Positions 50,961 to 60,141 of a stretch of DNA of 64,000 nucleotides are shown here, piece after piece. A model generated the notes under the pieces. It was not told where the DNA came from. It made no database searches and worked only from the letters and a program-made list of their open reading frames with translations. A program made the translations under genes and the position numbers. The stretch is from the NCBI GenBank assembly GCA_030684355.1, contig JAUXTN010000238.1, positions 1 to 64,000 of the forward strand. The letters run 5' to 3'. This DNA comes from Pseudomonadota bacterium. GTDB taxonomy: Bacteria; Myxococcota_A; UBA796; SXON01. How positions within the stretch are numbered: position 1 is the first letter of the stretch; every line of letters begins with the position of its first letter.

Positions 50961-53192
50961 TTATCGCGCGTCGAACCGCGCCGTGACCTCGGTGTCGGCG
51001 TCCATCGGGAGCGTGCGGCTGGCGCTCTCCCCGAGGCCGTCCGCCCAGCCCGCGAACACGTAGCCGTCGGCCGCGACGGCGGTGACCGTCACCGGGACGC
51101 CGAGGTAGTAGCGGCCGTCGAACGGCGGGTCGACGGTAACGACGGCGAGGTCGAAGCTGCCCGCACCGGAGGGGTCCGCGCGGAGCCCGAGCGTCGCGTG
51201 CCCGGCGAGGCCGAGGTTGGCGCGGAGGGTGCTGTCCACGACGTCGGCGCGCCGCTCGGCGAAGGTGCGCGCGTAGTCGACCGCGGACTCCCACTGGCTC
51301 ATCGTGGCGCCGCCGCACCAGCGCTGGCGCTGCATCGCCATCACCGGGCGCACCTCGTCGGCGAGCGCGTCGAAGCGGGCGGCGGCCTCCTCGCCCGCGA
51401 GCGAGGTGTTGAGGAAGTCCGCGTGGATGTTCACGAAGCGGTCGCGGAAGGTGGGGTTCGCGAGGGCGGCGCCGATGGGGAGCCCCTTCCAGGTGCCGTT
51501 CACGGTCGTGGCGAGGTGGTCGTAGCCCCAGTCCGGCCAGCCGTGGCCGAAGTCGTAGGCCATCCAGCGAAAGCGCCCGCCCGGTGCCGCGGGGCGCCAC
51601 ATGCGGATGTTGTTGCCCCACCAGTCGGTGTTGCCGATCCACCCCTGCACCACGTTGGTCGCGATGAAGTTGTCGATGTCGACCTGGGCCTCGAACGCCG
51701 CGTAGGCGACGGGATCGGCGAGGTCCGACCCGTTCACGAGCGCCTCCAGCGCGTCGAAGGCGGTCCACGTGCCCTGCTCCAGCTCCCAGTTCGCGTCGTG
51801 CGTCCAGCCGAGCTTCACGCGGTCCAGCTCGTCGGGATCGACGCCGTGGTGGTCGGCGGCGTACCACTCGTCCAGGCGTTCCTTCAACTCGTAGACACCC
51901 CAGAGCGCCCCGTTGATGTAGACCAGCGCGGGCTCGTAGGCCTGTGCGTCCACCGTTGGGTTACGACGCCCATCGGCGTCCCGGAAGAGCGCCTGGACCG
52001 TGCCGTCCACGAGCTGCGTGCTGCACCAGTCGCCGCCGTTCCGCAGGTAGAGGCGGTGGTACACCGTGAACGGCTCGTCGGCGAAGATCGGCGCGCCGAA
52101 CACGTCCGGCCCGTACCCGGACCGCGCCACGAGCTCGAAGTTGCGCTGGTCGAAGGCGCGGCTGTACCCGCCCGCGATCTGGAGGCCGGCGTCCTGGTCG
52201 ACCAGCGAGGCGCCGCCCGGCGCGAAGACCTCGACGTGCACGTCCCGCTCGACCACCTCCCAGAAGTTGGCGCCGAAGTACGGGTAGTTTGGCTCGGCGT
52301 CCGGGCCGAGCTCGTAGATGCCGGTCTCGGGGTCGAAGAGGTCGGGCGGGTCGGCGGCCAGCGAGATGATGCGGACGCCCTTGGCGGCGAGCCCGGTGTC
52401 CTCGAAGTAGGTCGCGGTCGCGACGCGGCTCGGCCAGAGCCCGTCGGCAAACGCACGCGCGCGCACGACGACCGGAGCGTCCACCGCGTCGAGGGCGAGG
52501 GCCACCGGGAACACCTCGCTCGTGACGTCGGGGGGCGCGCCGTCGAGCGTGTAGCGGACATCGGAGCCCGCGGCGGTCACCTCCACGTCGGCGTGGAAGC
52601 CGCCCGGGGGCGAGAGGACCGGCGGGTCGGCGAACCCCACCCGCCACTCCGTGTGGTTGGTCTCGCCCGGCGTCGGCGTGAGGAAGTAGCCCCAGGCATC
52701 GCTGTCGTCGCGGCCATACGCGACGTCCGCGTAGAGGCGCCCGGTCGCGACGTGATCGGCCACGCAGCCGTCCGGCATGCGCAGGAACAGGTCCTCGCCG
52801 AGCGCGTCGAGGCCGAAGTCGGCGTGCAGCTCGGTGACGGCGCGGTCCTTCGACGAGGCCCAGACGACGAGGGGCGCGGCCGGATCCAACGTCCGCGCGG
52901 GCAGCACCCACCCCTCGCCCCCGTCGGAGACGGACCAGCCGCCGATGTCCACGGGCTCGGCGCCGTCGGGCAGGCCGAGCTCGATCCAGTCGGAGGTGTC
53001 CCCGTCGGCGTCGGTGGCGCCGTGGTGGTTCGCCGCGACGAGCTCCTGGAGCCGCACCGGGGGCGCGCCCTCGCAGGCGACCCAGGCGGGCGCGGTGTCC
53101 GCGGGCACCTCCTCGACCGGATCCGGGGCGTCGCGCGGCCCGACCGGGGTGGGGCCGTCGTCGGAGCACGCCTGGAGCACGAAGAGCAGCAT
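50961..53192 (-). CDS. CotH kinase-family lipoprotein with lamin-tail and beta-sandwich domains
   Basis: A 743-residue exported protein. A very short signal MLLFVLQAC (Cys9) is followed by an Asp/Pro linker, a lamin-tail-like domain (VRLQELVAANHHG...SDWIELGL, GGWSVSDGG), a chitobiase-C-like strand set (VRYTLDGAPPDV), and a CotH-type kinase region (VHVEVFAPGG, LRNGGDWCSTQ, YINGALWGVYELKER, FRWMAYDFGHGWPDWGYD). The C-terminus (VDPPFDGRYYLGVPVTVTAVAADGYVFAGWADG) is an InlB-B-like repeat. CotH proteins are atypical protein kinases in spore coats and surfaces. The pairing of lamin-tail and CotH is common in large bacterial surface proteins. Confidence 0.85.
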   Translation of the reverse strand: MLLFVLQACSDDGPTPVGPRDAPDPVEEVPADTAPAWVACEGAPPVRLQELVAANHHGATDADGDTSDWIELGLPDGAEPVDIGGWSVSDGGEGWVLPARTLDPAAPLVVWASSKDRAVTELHADFGLDALGEDLFLRMPDGCVADHVATGRLYADVAYGRDDSDAWGYFLTPTPGETNHTEWRVGFADPPVLSPPGGFHADVEVTAAGSDVRYTLDGAPPDVTSEVFPVALALDAVDAPVVVRARAFADGLWPSRVATATYFEDTGLAAKGVRIISLAADPPDLFDPETGIYELGPDAEPNYPYFGANFWEVVERDVHVEVFAPGGASLVDQDAGLQIAGGYSRAFDQRNFELVARSGYGPDVFGAPIFADEPFTVYHRLYLRNGGDWCSTQLVDGTVQALFRDADGRRNPTVDAQAYEPALVYINGALWGVYELKERLDEWYAADHHGVDPDELDRVKLGWTHDANWELEQGTWTAFDALEALVNGSDLADPVAYAAFEAQVDIDNFIATNVVQGWIGNTDWWGNNIRMWRPAAPGGRFRWMAYDFGHGWPDWGYDHLATTVNGTWKGLPIGAALANPTFRDRFVNIHADFLNTSLAGEEAAARFDALADEVRPVMAMQRQRWCGGATMSQWESAVDYARTFAERRADVVDSTLRANLGLAGHATLGLRADPSGAGSFDLAVVTVDPPFDGRYYLGVPVTVTAVAADGYVFAGWADGLGESASRTLPMDADTEVTARFDAR

Positions 53193-53275
53193 CCACGCGA
53201 GAATACAGTAATGCCGGCCTGCCGGCTGCTGTCCGGACGGTCGAGACGGCGGCGTCTCCAGCGCGAGGTTCCCCG

Positions 53276-54469
53276 ATGCACACCCCCGGACCCGCCCCCG
53301 TGGCCCTCTTCGTCGATGCCGAGAACGTGTCCTGGTGCGACGGCGCGAAGCTCGACGCCCTGGTCGCGCGCGCGTCCGCGCACGGCCCGCTCCTCGTCCG
53401 CCGCGCCTATGCCAACTGGAGCCAGCCGGGGATGCACCGGATCCAGGCCGAGCTCTCGCGCCTCGGCTTCGACCTCGTGCAGGTGTTCCACCCGGTGGCC
53501 CGCAAGAACTCGGCCGACATCCACATGACGGTCGACGCCGTGGAGCTCCTCGCCTTGGAGCCCACGATCCAGTGGTTCTACCTCGTGACCGGTGACTCCG
53601 ACTTCGCGCCCCTGTTCCGCCGGCTGCGCGAGCGCGCGAAGTGGGTGGTCGGCTGCGGGCCCCGCTCGAAGCTCAGCGACAGCGTGCGGACATCGTGCAC
53701 CGCGTATGTGTACCCCGAGGACCTGCGTACGGGAGGAAAGGCGCCGGGGGTCGCGCTCAGGGCGGTCCCCAAGGCGCCCGCGGTCCCGATGGCACCGCCG
53801 GTTGCGATGACACCGCCGGTTGCGATGGCACCGCCGGTTGCGATGACACCGCCGGTCCCCAAGGCGCCCGCAGTTGCCATGCCACCGGCGGTCCCGACGG
53901 CACGCGCCGTCCCCACCCCGCCCCCGCCCCCCCGCGCCGACGACACCCCGCCTGCCGACAGCACCCCCCTCCCCTCCGCCTACCAACGCCTCCTCCGCAA
54001 GCAGGGCTGGTCGAGCGTCGCCTTCCCCGACCTCGTCGCCATGCACGCCGCGCTGTTCGACGCGCCGTCGCCGTTCACGCGGGACACCGGCCTCTCCTTC
54101 GGCGTGGTCGTGCTCGGCGAGGAGCGGATCACGCCCGCGCGCAAGGCGTGGAGCCTGCTCCGCAAGGTCGGGGTGGTGCAGTGTGTCGCTCCGTCCACGG
54201 AGGCAGACTCGCTCTTCGCCATGTACGGACCGGCCGACATGGGGGGGCTCCTCGACCTCGTCGACACGCACCTGCTCGCGCGCATCGGGCGCGCCGCGGC
54301 GGCGGGGGCCTTCCCCTACGACCTCGATGCCGTGCGGCCCCTGCTCTACGGCGCCTCTGACGACGCGCGCGTGGCCCGCATCGAGGCGGACGCCCTGCGG
54401 CTGGAGTTCGAGCGGCCGGAGCTCGAGCGGCCGGAGCTCGAGCGGCCAGCGACGGCGGCGGCGAAGTAG
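53276..54469 (+). CDS. NYN-domain (LabA/DUF88-like) protein with Ala-Pro-Val repeats
   Basis: A 397-residue protein. The N-terminal 150 residues are a NYN/PIN-like domain with acidic residues ALFVDAENVSW, NSADIHMTVDAVELL and LVTGDSDFAPLFRRLRE, probably an RNA-directed nuclease fold. A low-complexity AP/VA/TP linker (about 165-225) contains 18-bp repeats (VAMTPPVAMAPP). The C-terminal part (SAYQRLLRKQGWSSVAFPDLVAMHAAL) may be an OST-HTH/LOTUS RNA-binding domain. It ends in three copies of FERPELERPE. It converges with the next gene, 2 bp apart. Confidence 0.85.
   Translation: MHTPGPAPVALFVDAENVSWCDGAKLDALVARASAHGPLLVRRAYANWSQPGMHRIQAELSRLGFDLVQVFHPVARKNSADIHMTVDAVELLALEPTIQWFYLVTGDSDFAPLFRRLRERAKWVVGCGPRSKLSDSVRTSCTAYVYPEDLRTGGKAPGVALRAVPKAPAVPMAPPVAMTPPVAMAPPVAMTPPVPKAPAVAMPPAVPTARAVPTPPPPPRADDTPPADSTPLPSAYQRLLRKQGWSSVAFPDLVAMHAALFDAPSPFTRDTGLSFGVVVLGEERITPARKAWSLLRKVGVVQCVAPSTEADSLFAMYGPADMGGLLDLVDTHLLARIGRAAAAGAFPYDLDAVRPLLYGASDDARVARIEADALRLEFERPELERPELERPATAAAK
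53783..53878 (+). repeat. 18-bp in-frame repeats in NYN gene linker
   Basis: Several copies of an 18-bp GTTGCGATGACACCGCCG-like unit encode Val-Ala-Met-(Thr/Ala)-Pro-Pro in the linker of the NYN protein. A separate 15-bp unit (GAGCGGCCGGAGCTC) repeats three times at the 3' end, 54411-54450. Confidence 0.85.
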
Positions 54470-54471
54470 GG

Positions 54472-55971
54472 CTACTGCCGCGGGAGGAGGGTCCGGCCGT
54501 TCAGTTCGACGGGGAGGTGCCCCTCGCGCTCGCGGCCGTCGCAACGGGTACGCACCCGGTGCCACTGCATGTCGGTCGAGAGGACCTCGATGGGCGCGTT
54601 GTCGTAGAGGCGGCAGAGCTCGCGGCGGTGCTCGCCCGGGGTGTCCTGCACGACCTCCAGCACCCTCGACAGCGGGATCGTCCTGTCGAACAGCGGCACA
54701 CCGCGGCTGCCGACCCCCTGGAGCACGCGCATGTCCGCCACCCGCGCGGGGGGCGCCCGGAGCGCGTTCACCTCGCCGGCCAAGGCAGGGTCGTACTCGA
54801 CGGCGTCGGAGAGGACCTGGTCCCAGCCCGGGTCGCCCAGCGCCCGCATCGCCTCCGCCGCGTACAGCCGGCACGGGCCGCTCTTCGGCGAGAGCACGAG
54901 GCAGACCGCGAGGTCTTCCAGGGCCCCGGAGGGGTCGCCCCCGCGCAGCCGTGCGAGCCCCCGCCGCTCGTAGACCTGGGGTTCGGCCGGCACGATCACC
55001 AGGAGGTCGTCGTACTTCTCCACGGCCTCCGCCCACTCCCCCGTGCCCGCGAGGCCGTTGGCCTCGTAGTAGAGGTTCTTGGGTAGGCCCTGGTTGATCG
55101 AGTGGCCGTTCGGCACGGGCGTCGCGACCATCGCGAGCTCGGAGTGCTTCGCCCACCCGGTGACGGGCGCTCCGTCACAGGTCGCGTGGACCCCCAACCA
55201 TCCGCCGCCCATCGCGAACGCCGATACGTCCGAGGAGGTGCCGGCGCAGCGCTGCTTCGGCGCGCCGTACCCGGGGCCATCGGTGCTCGCCTGGACGTCG
55301 GACGTTTCCCACGGCAGCGGCGGGCGTGACCAGAGCGCGACTCCGTAGACGACGACCGGGGCCGTGGTGAGCGGCTGCGGGACCGGCTCGACGACGGCGA
55401 CGACCGGCGCGGGCGGCGCGGCCGTGACGGTGGTGGTCGTAGGGTTCTGGGCGGGGCTGGCCTGCGCGACGAGCCAGAGACCGCCCACGCCCAGGACCGC
55501 GAGGCTGGCGACGCCGGCGACGAGCGCGAGGCCCCCGACGAGGAACCAGCGGGTCGGGGGGCGGGGCCTGGCCAGCTTCAGGTGATCGTAGAGGTACCAC
55601 TTGACGATTCCCGCGAGCGCGTCGACCACGTGGTAGGCGTACGCCGGGTCCATCAGCTCGTCGCGCGGATGCGCGCCCTCGTTCCCGAGCCCTTGCACGG
55701 TCCCGACCATGAGCATCACCGGCTTCGGGACGAACCGCGCCGCGAGGCGCCTCATCTCCTCGAAGTCGAGCGATTCGAGCTTCTTGGTGTCGGGGGGGAG
55801 GATCGCGCGCAAGATCGCTTCGGTTACCCGCCGCGCCTTGAGAGCGGAGGTCTCCGGGTCCTTCTCCGCGTAGTCGATGGCGAAGTTCGCGTCGCGTGCG
55901 GGCCCTTCCCCCAACACGCGCAGCCGCTCGAACAGCGGCCGATAATTCTCCACGTCTCGAGACGTCGTCAC
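54472..55971 (-). CDS. Membrane-anchored TPR protein with N-terminal DUF4145-like domain
   Basis: A 499-residue protein. Residues 1-130 contain GNEGAHP after a helical region (FVPKPVMLMVGTVQGLGNEGAHPRDELMD), a motif of DUF4145 and HEPN-like proteins. A single membrane span at about 143-170 (WFLVGGLALVAGVASLAVLGVGGLWLVA) is followed by a Pro/Thr-rich linker, a Cys-rich SH3-like region and TPR-like helices (EWAEAVEKYDDLLVIVPAEPQVYERRGLARLRGG). The C-terminus has an unassigned beta domain with paired Cys. GTG start at 55971. A single GATACA-type octamer lies about 30 bp upstream, which may be chance. Confidence 0.7.
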   Translation of the reverse strand: MTTSRDVENYRPLFERLRVLGEGPARDANFAIDYAEKDPETSALKARRVTEAILRAILPPDTKKLESLDFEEMRRLAARFVPKPVMLMVGTVQGLGNEGAHPRDELMDPAYAYHVVDALAGIVKWYLYDHLKLARPRPPTRWFLVGGLALVAGVASLAVLGVGGLWLVAQASPAQNPTTTTVTAAPPAPVVAVVEPVPQPLTTAPVVVYGVALWSRPPLPWETSDVQASTDGPGYGAPKQRCAGTSSDVSAFAMGGGWLGVHATCDGAPVTGWAKHSELAMVATPVPNGHSINQGLPKNLYYEANGLAGTGEWAEAVEKYDDLLVIVPAEPQVYERRGLARLRGGDPSGALEDLAVCLVLSPKSGPCRLYAAEAMRALGDPGWDQVLSDAVEYDPALAGEVNALRAPPARVADMRVLQGVGSRGVPLFDRTIPLSRVLEVVQDTPGEHRRELCRLYDNAPIEVLSTDMQWHRVRTRCDGREREGHLPVELNGRTLLPRQ

Positions 55972-56028
55972 GGGATCCTGCTCGTCGAAGACCCGCAGTG
56001 TATCAGCATGCCCGAGACATCTCGTGCG

Positions 56029-57441
56029 TCAGTACCGCCACTCCCGCGCCAGCACCGTCCCCAACGACTCCCCCGGCGCGAGGCAACGCTGGAACCGGAG
56101 GTAGTCGCGCTGCCCATCCGGCTCCGTCGCCAGGGTCGCGTGGGCGTCGGCATCGTCGGGGTCCAGCACGAGCCGGGCGAGCGCCTGCTCCTCGGGACTG
56201 CCACGCTGCGCCACGTCCGGATCCCACCGCCAACCGGTGACCAGCGTGGGGTCGTCGTGGACGAGCCGCTCGCGCAGGTTCCGATGCCCCGCCGCATGAG
56301 CGGCGCGGTAGAGCGCCCGGGCGATCCAGTGGTGCTGGGCCTGGTGGCGCTGGCTCTCGACGGCCAGCCGGACCAGGGCGCGGTCCAGCTCACGACCGGG
56401 CGTGGCGGCGCAGAGGATGGCCTCGACCCGGAGCCGCTCGCAGAGGGCCAGGCTGGCCTTCCCGGGCTCGTGGAGGGCGAACCAGCCCGCGATGGCGCGA
56501 TCGAGCCAGGCTCCGGCGGTGTCGTAGCGGCGCCAGGACGCGTAGAGCCGCCCCAGGGCACCCATCACGAAGAGGTGGGGCGGGAAGACCTCGCGGTCGG
56601 GGCCGACGAGGGGCTCCCAGCGGGTCGCCTCGGTCTCCCACCCCTCGGTGGCGTCGTCCGCGAGGCCCTGGAGCAGGTGGGCCGCGCACTCGAGCCGCAC
56701 CGCCAGCGGCAGGCGGGCCAGGAGCTCGGTGCAGTCGTCGAGGCCCTCGGCCGCGCCCCCGTGGCGACGGGCGACCCGGGCGGCCACCGCAAGCTCGGCC
56801 TTGGGGTGGGACACGGCGAGGCGCTCGATGCCCGCGGCGATGGCGCGCCACGGTCGGCTCCCGTGCTGGCGCAGCGCGTAGGTCCAGGCGGCATCGGCGG
56901 CGTCTCCGCCGAGCGCCGGGAACACCGGGGCGGGCCAGAGCGTGTCCACGGCCTCCCGGAGCGTGCGGACGGCGACGACGCGGAGATCGGCCCGTCCGAC
57001 GTCCCCGACCTGGTCCGCGCACACCACGAGCGTGGCGCCCGCGGGCAGCGCCGCCGCCTTCTGGGCGAGCCCCTTGACGGGCTCCACGGCGCCCGCCTGG
57101 GTGACCCGGCCGCTGGCCCAGAGGCCGCCCGGAGGGGCCTTGGGCAGCGGCACGCCCATCCAACGGGACGCCCGCCAGAGCGCCACGGAGAGCTCGTAGC
57201 TGCCGTCGCGGATGGCCACGGGGGCGTAGGTGCCGGGCGGCGAGCTGCGGTGGAGCGCGGAGGTGGGGAGGGAGGCGTCGATCTGGCGCACATCCGCGAC
57301 CCAGGGGACGCTCGCGCCGACGGCGGCGTCGAGGCATGCCCGGACATGCGGCGTGAGGTCGGTCAGGACCGAGCCGGGCTCGGGCGGGCCGTAGGCGAAC
57401 TGGTGCACCCCCGCGCCGTCCAGGACGAGGACGCCGATCAC
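56029..57441 (-). CDS. Protein with degenerate Lon/ComM-like S16 domain
   Basis: A 470-residue protein. Residues about 60-190 match the Lon proteolytic domain layout: IRDGSYELSVALWRASRWMGVPLP in place of KDGPSAGxxxAxALxSxxTGxPV, then RVTQAGAVEPVKGLAQKAAAL and TLVVCADQVGD. The catalytic Ser position is altered (DGSYEL) and the catalytic Lys position (normally GGLKEK) is Ala in KGLAQK, so it is unlikely to be a protease. The C-terminal two thirds are helical TPR/HEAT-like. Start GTG overlaps the previous stop as GTGA. It is the last gene of an ECF-sigma-like operon, and could be its regulator or output. Confidence 0.65.
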   Translation of the reverse strand: MIGVLVLDGAGVHQFAYGPPEPGSVLTDLTPHVRACLDAAVGASVPWVADVRQIDASLPTSALHRSSPPGTYAPVAIRDGSYELSVALWRASRWMGVPLPKAPPGGLWASGRVTQAGAVEPVKGLAQKAAALPAGATLVVCADQVGDVGRADLRVVAVRTLREAVDTLWPAPVFPALGGDAADAAWTYALRQHGSRPWRAIAAGIERLAVSHPKAELAVAARVARRHGGAAEGLDDCTELLARLPLAVRLECAAHLLQGLADDATEGWETEATRWEPLVGPDREVFPPHLFVMGALGRLYASWRRYDTAGAWLDRAIAGWFALHEPGKASLALCERLRVEAILCAATPGRELDRALVRLAVESQRHQAQHHWIARALYRAAHAAGHRNLRERLVHDDPTLVTGWRWDPDVAQRGSPEEQALARLVLDPDDADAHATLATEPDGQRDYLRFQRCLAPGESLGTVLAREWRY

Positions 57442-58520
57442 GCGCGGCCCCACCACCGGGCGAGCGCGCGCGCCTCGTGCTGGAGCCGGACGGGGACGGG
57501 GTCGAGGTCGACCTCGGCGAGCCCGGCGGCGTCCGCCGCGTCGTCGATCCGCCCGAGCAGGGTGTCGAGCCCCTCGCAGTGGCCCGCGAGCGACAGCACG
57601 ATCCGGCCGCTCTCCAGCACGTCCCGCGTGACGGCGGCACGGGCGACGCCGGGCACGTCCACGGCGCCGGGGAGCGCCTGGTGCAACGCCTGGGCGCGCG
57701 CGTCGGCCTCCCGCCGCACGTCCTCCCAGGTCGCGCTCGGTATGGTGCCGACCCAGGCGCGAACGGCATCGAGGTGCGGGGGGGCGGCCCCGGAGAGCAC
57801 GCGGGCGACGATGTCCCCGTGGTCCGTGGCGTAGCGGACGTAGAGGCCGACGTGGTCCACCGTGCCCTCCGCCTCCGCGACGAGGTGCGGGTCGAGCGTG
57901 GCGAGCGCGTCGAGCGCGGCCCAATCGGGCGCGGGGACCCGCACCGGGGCGGCCTCTTCGCGGCAGAGCGTCGCCATGCCGTGCTCCGCCACGAGCACCC
58001 AGCCGCCCCGGAGGCGCAACGCGGCGCACGGGCCCGGCGGGAGGAAGAGCCACTCGACGCCGGCATCGTCGACGTCGACGCGGATGTCGCCCTCCAACAG
58101 GCCGACACAGTCGGCGTCCGCGACCCGGAGCCAGCGTGCGTCGGCGCGGCTGCGCAGCACGGTCGGGAGCGCGGCGAGATCGGCGGGCACGGCGTCCGCC
58201 CCGGTCCACGCCACGGGGTTGGCCTCTCCGTACCGGGCGTGAAGCCCCATCGGCGGTAGCGCCGCGGGCGCCGCGTCGTCCTGCTCCGCGGAGGTGCCCG
58301 GATCGTCGAGGGCGTCGAGCAGCCCCTGGGGATCGAAGGCCGGCCGTGGGGCCGCGAGCGGGTCGCCGAGGGCCAGGGCCTCCCCTACCCCGTCGAGCTG
58401 CGGCGGCCGGCTCTCGTAGCGCGGTTGGAGGGCGTGCATGCGGGGGATGCGACGGGCGAGCCCCTCGAGGACCTCGCGGAGGTGGGGGTGCAGCCATCTG
58501 GGATCAGCGGAGCGGGTCAT
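57438..58520 (-). CDS. Hypothetical protein in sigma-factor operon
   Basis: A 360-residue soluble protein with no recognised domain. The first 95 residues are polar and possibly disordered, and the rest alternates short strands and helices (WLRVADADCVGLLEGDIRVDVDDAGVEWLFLPPG, GGWVLVAEHGMATL, DHVGLYVRYATDHGDIVARVLSG). Its start overlaps the sigma-like gene stop as ATGA and its stop overlaps the Lon-like gene start as GTGA, which places it between them in a coupled operon. Confidence 0.7.
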   Translation of the reverse strand: MTRSADPRWLHPHLREVLEGLARRIPRMHALQPRYESRPPQLDGVGEALALGDPLAAPRPAFDPQGLLDALDDPGTSAEQDDAAPAALPPMGLHARYGEANPVAWTGADAVPADLAALPTVLRSRADARWLRVADADCVGLLEGDIRVDVDDAGVEWLFLPPGPCAALRLRGGWVLVAEHGMATLCREEAAPVRVPAPDWAALDALATLDPHLVAEAEGTVDHVGLYVRYATDHGDIVARVLSGAAPPHLDAVRAWVGTIPSATWEDVRREADARAQALHQALPGAVDVPGVARAAVTRDVLESGRIVLSLAGHCEGLDTLLGRIDDAADAAGLAEVDLDPVPVRLQHEARALARWWGRA

Positions 58521-59164
58521 GGTTCACCATCCCGATGACGCGCCGCGCCCGACCCACCGGACAGCACGCGCAGGTTGAGGAGCTCGCGGAAGCCGCGCAC
58601 GTCGTCTTCGTCGGCGTGCTCGCAGACGGCCTCTGCCATGCGGGCATGCGCCCGCTGCGCGCTCCCGACGTTGGCGCGGGGGTCCTCCTCGCGGACGACC
58701 GCATCCAGGGTGCGGCTCTCGTCGACGGTGCGCCAGAAGCGGCGCCACGCGGTCGCGAGGGCCTCGCGGTCCTGCGCGCGACGCGCCTCCGAGGCCGCGG
58801 CGAACGCCGCCTTGAAGCGGGCCACGGGGTCCGAGCCCATGGGCCCGTGGGAGCCGCCGAGCCGCTCGAGCTCCTCCGCGTCCACCCCCTTCGTCCGGAC
58901 GCGTCGCAGCACGTCGAGGAGGCGGTTCGAGAGGGCGCGGCGCACCCAGGCGTCGGCGTTGCCGACGTTCAGGGTGCCGGCCACGACCTGGCTCCAGATG
59001 TGCACGAGGAGGTCCTGGGCCACCTGCTCACCGGTGGCCGAGTCGAGGCCCCGCTCCGCGGCCAGGATGCGCCCGAGCCGGTGGAGGCCGGCCACCAGGG
59101 TCTCGGCAGCCTCGCGGTCCCGCGGATCGGCGGTGAGGCGCGTCAGCGCGTCGTTGAGGCTCAT
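58517..59164 (-). CDS. ECF sigma factor-like protein
   Basis: A 215-residue protein whose residues 48-95 resemble sigma region 2 of ECF factors: EQVAQDLLVHIWSQVVAG and NADAWVRRALSNRLLDVLRRVRTKG, the AWLxxIxxNxxxDxxRR pattern that binds the -10 element. Region 4 is not clear, since the C-terminus has only weak helix-turn-helix candidates. It overlaps the upstream gene's stop (59161) and downstream gene's start (58520). It could be a divergent sigma factor or a sigma-like regulator. Confidence 0.5.
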   Translation of the reverse strand: MSLNDALTRLTADPRDREAAETLVAGLHRLGRILAAERGLDSATGEQVAQDLLVHIWSQVVAGTLNVGNADAWVRRALSNRLLDVLRRVRTKGVDAEELERLGGSHGPMGSDPVARFKAAFAAASEARRAQDREALATAWRRFWRTVDESRTLDAVVREEDPRANVGSAQRAHARMAEAVCEHADEDDVRGFRELLNLRVLSGGSGAARHRDGEP

Positions 59165-59925
59165 GGCGCCACCTCGTCCATCCACAGCCGCGCCTGCTCG
59201 TCGGGCCACGTCATGCCTTGGAGCGGGCGCAGCGTGAGGCCCGCCGCGCGGTCCCGGATGGCCTGGTCCCACGGCCCGTCCGCCGCGAGGGTCGGCAGGG
59301 GCGCCGCGCGCCCGGGGACCGCCACGTCGATGCCGAAGTCCTCCCGGAGCCGCTCGGTGAGGGCCGCCAGCGGCAGGGGCGTGGAGCGGCGCAAGTAGCT
59401 GCCCGCGCGGTTGGCGAGGGAGTCGGCGACGACGAGCCCTGCCGGCGTGGAGGCGTCCATGCGGAACCGGGCCGACACGGGGAGGAGCGTCGCGTGCGTC
59501 GGCAGCCCCTCGACCGCGCTCCGCGCGAGCGCGTGCACGAACGTGTGATGGATGTACCCCCTGGCCGCCACGGAGCCCCCCACGCGCACGGCCACCGCGC
59601 GGTCGGCGACGCGGACGTGGATGCGCACCGCGCGGGTCCGGAACAACAGGGCGGCGCGCGCGAAGAGGGCGCGCAGGGCGTACGGGTAGGGATCGCCGAC
59701 GAGGGGGGCGATGTCCGGGCGGACGTCGTCTTGCATCCGCGCGAGGAGCAGCCATCCCCGCCCCCCGAGGACCCCGCGGATGGCGCGCCTCAGGCGATCT
59801 CCATCCCCGCTGGAGTTCGCCTCGGTCGCGTGGAGGGGCCACCTGGACGGGAACGCCTCGCCGAGCGCGCGACGGAGCGGCCCGTCGTCGTCCCCGGGCT
59901 CCCCTTCCCGCAGCCAACCCACCAC
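59161..59925 (-). CDS. Hypothetical protein, first gene of sigma-factor operon
   Basis: A 254-residue soluble protein with no recognised domain; it contains a basic strand-rich centre (LFRTRAVRIHVRVADRAVAVRVGGSVAARGYIHHTFVHAL) and an Asp-rich end. The frame stays open upstream of GTG 59925 for over 40 codons with protein-like sequence (LTDYTLDVDETGRFTRGDPWSAV) but contains no ATG, GTG or TTG, so the N-terminus may use a CTG at 59991 or be altered by mutation. ATGA overlap links it to the sigma-like gene. Confidence 0.6.
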   Translation of the reverse strand: MVGWLREGEPGDDDGPLRRALGEAFPSRWPLHATEANSSGDGDRLRRAIRGVLGGRGWLLLARMQDDVRPDIAPLVGDPYPYALRALFARAALLFRTRAVRIHVRVADRAVAVRVGGSVAARGYIHHTFVHALARSAVEGLPTHATLLPVSARFRMDASTPAGLVVADSLANRAGSYLRRSTPLPLAALTERLREDFGIDVAVPGRAAPLPTLAADGPWDQAIRDRAAGLTLRPLQGMTWPDEQARLWMDEVAP

Positions 59926-60141
59926 GGCGGACCAGGGATCGCCCCGGGTGAACCGGCCGGTCTCGTCGACGTCGAGCGTGTAGTCGGTCAGGTTGCGCCT
60001 CGGGAGGGAGATCCGAGCGAAGTATCGCGTCTGACGCGAGCACGGCGGCTCCGCGCAACACGGGCGAGGCGTCCTCGCCGCGCGGAGCCCTTACACAAGC
60101 CTTGCAGCGATCCGCCCCGAAACCGTGTACCGTTCGGCGCC

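Noticed and set aside
55998..56005. Single GTGTATCA octamer upstream of the TPR membrane protein
   Set aside because: One copy of a TGTATC hexamer is expected by chance in a window of this size, and it lacks the 12-bp phasing.
60102..60131. TTGCAG and TGTACC as a sigma70-like promoter before the second CotH gene
   Set aside because: Matches are 4/6 and 3/6 with 18-bp spacing, too weak in this genome to call.
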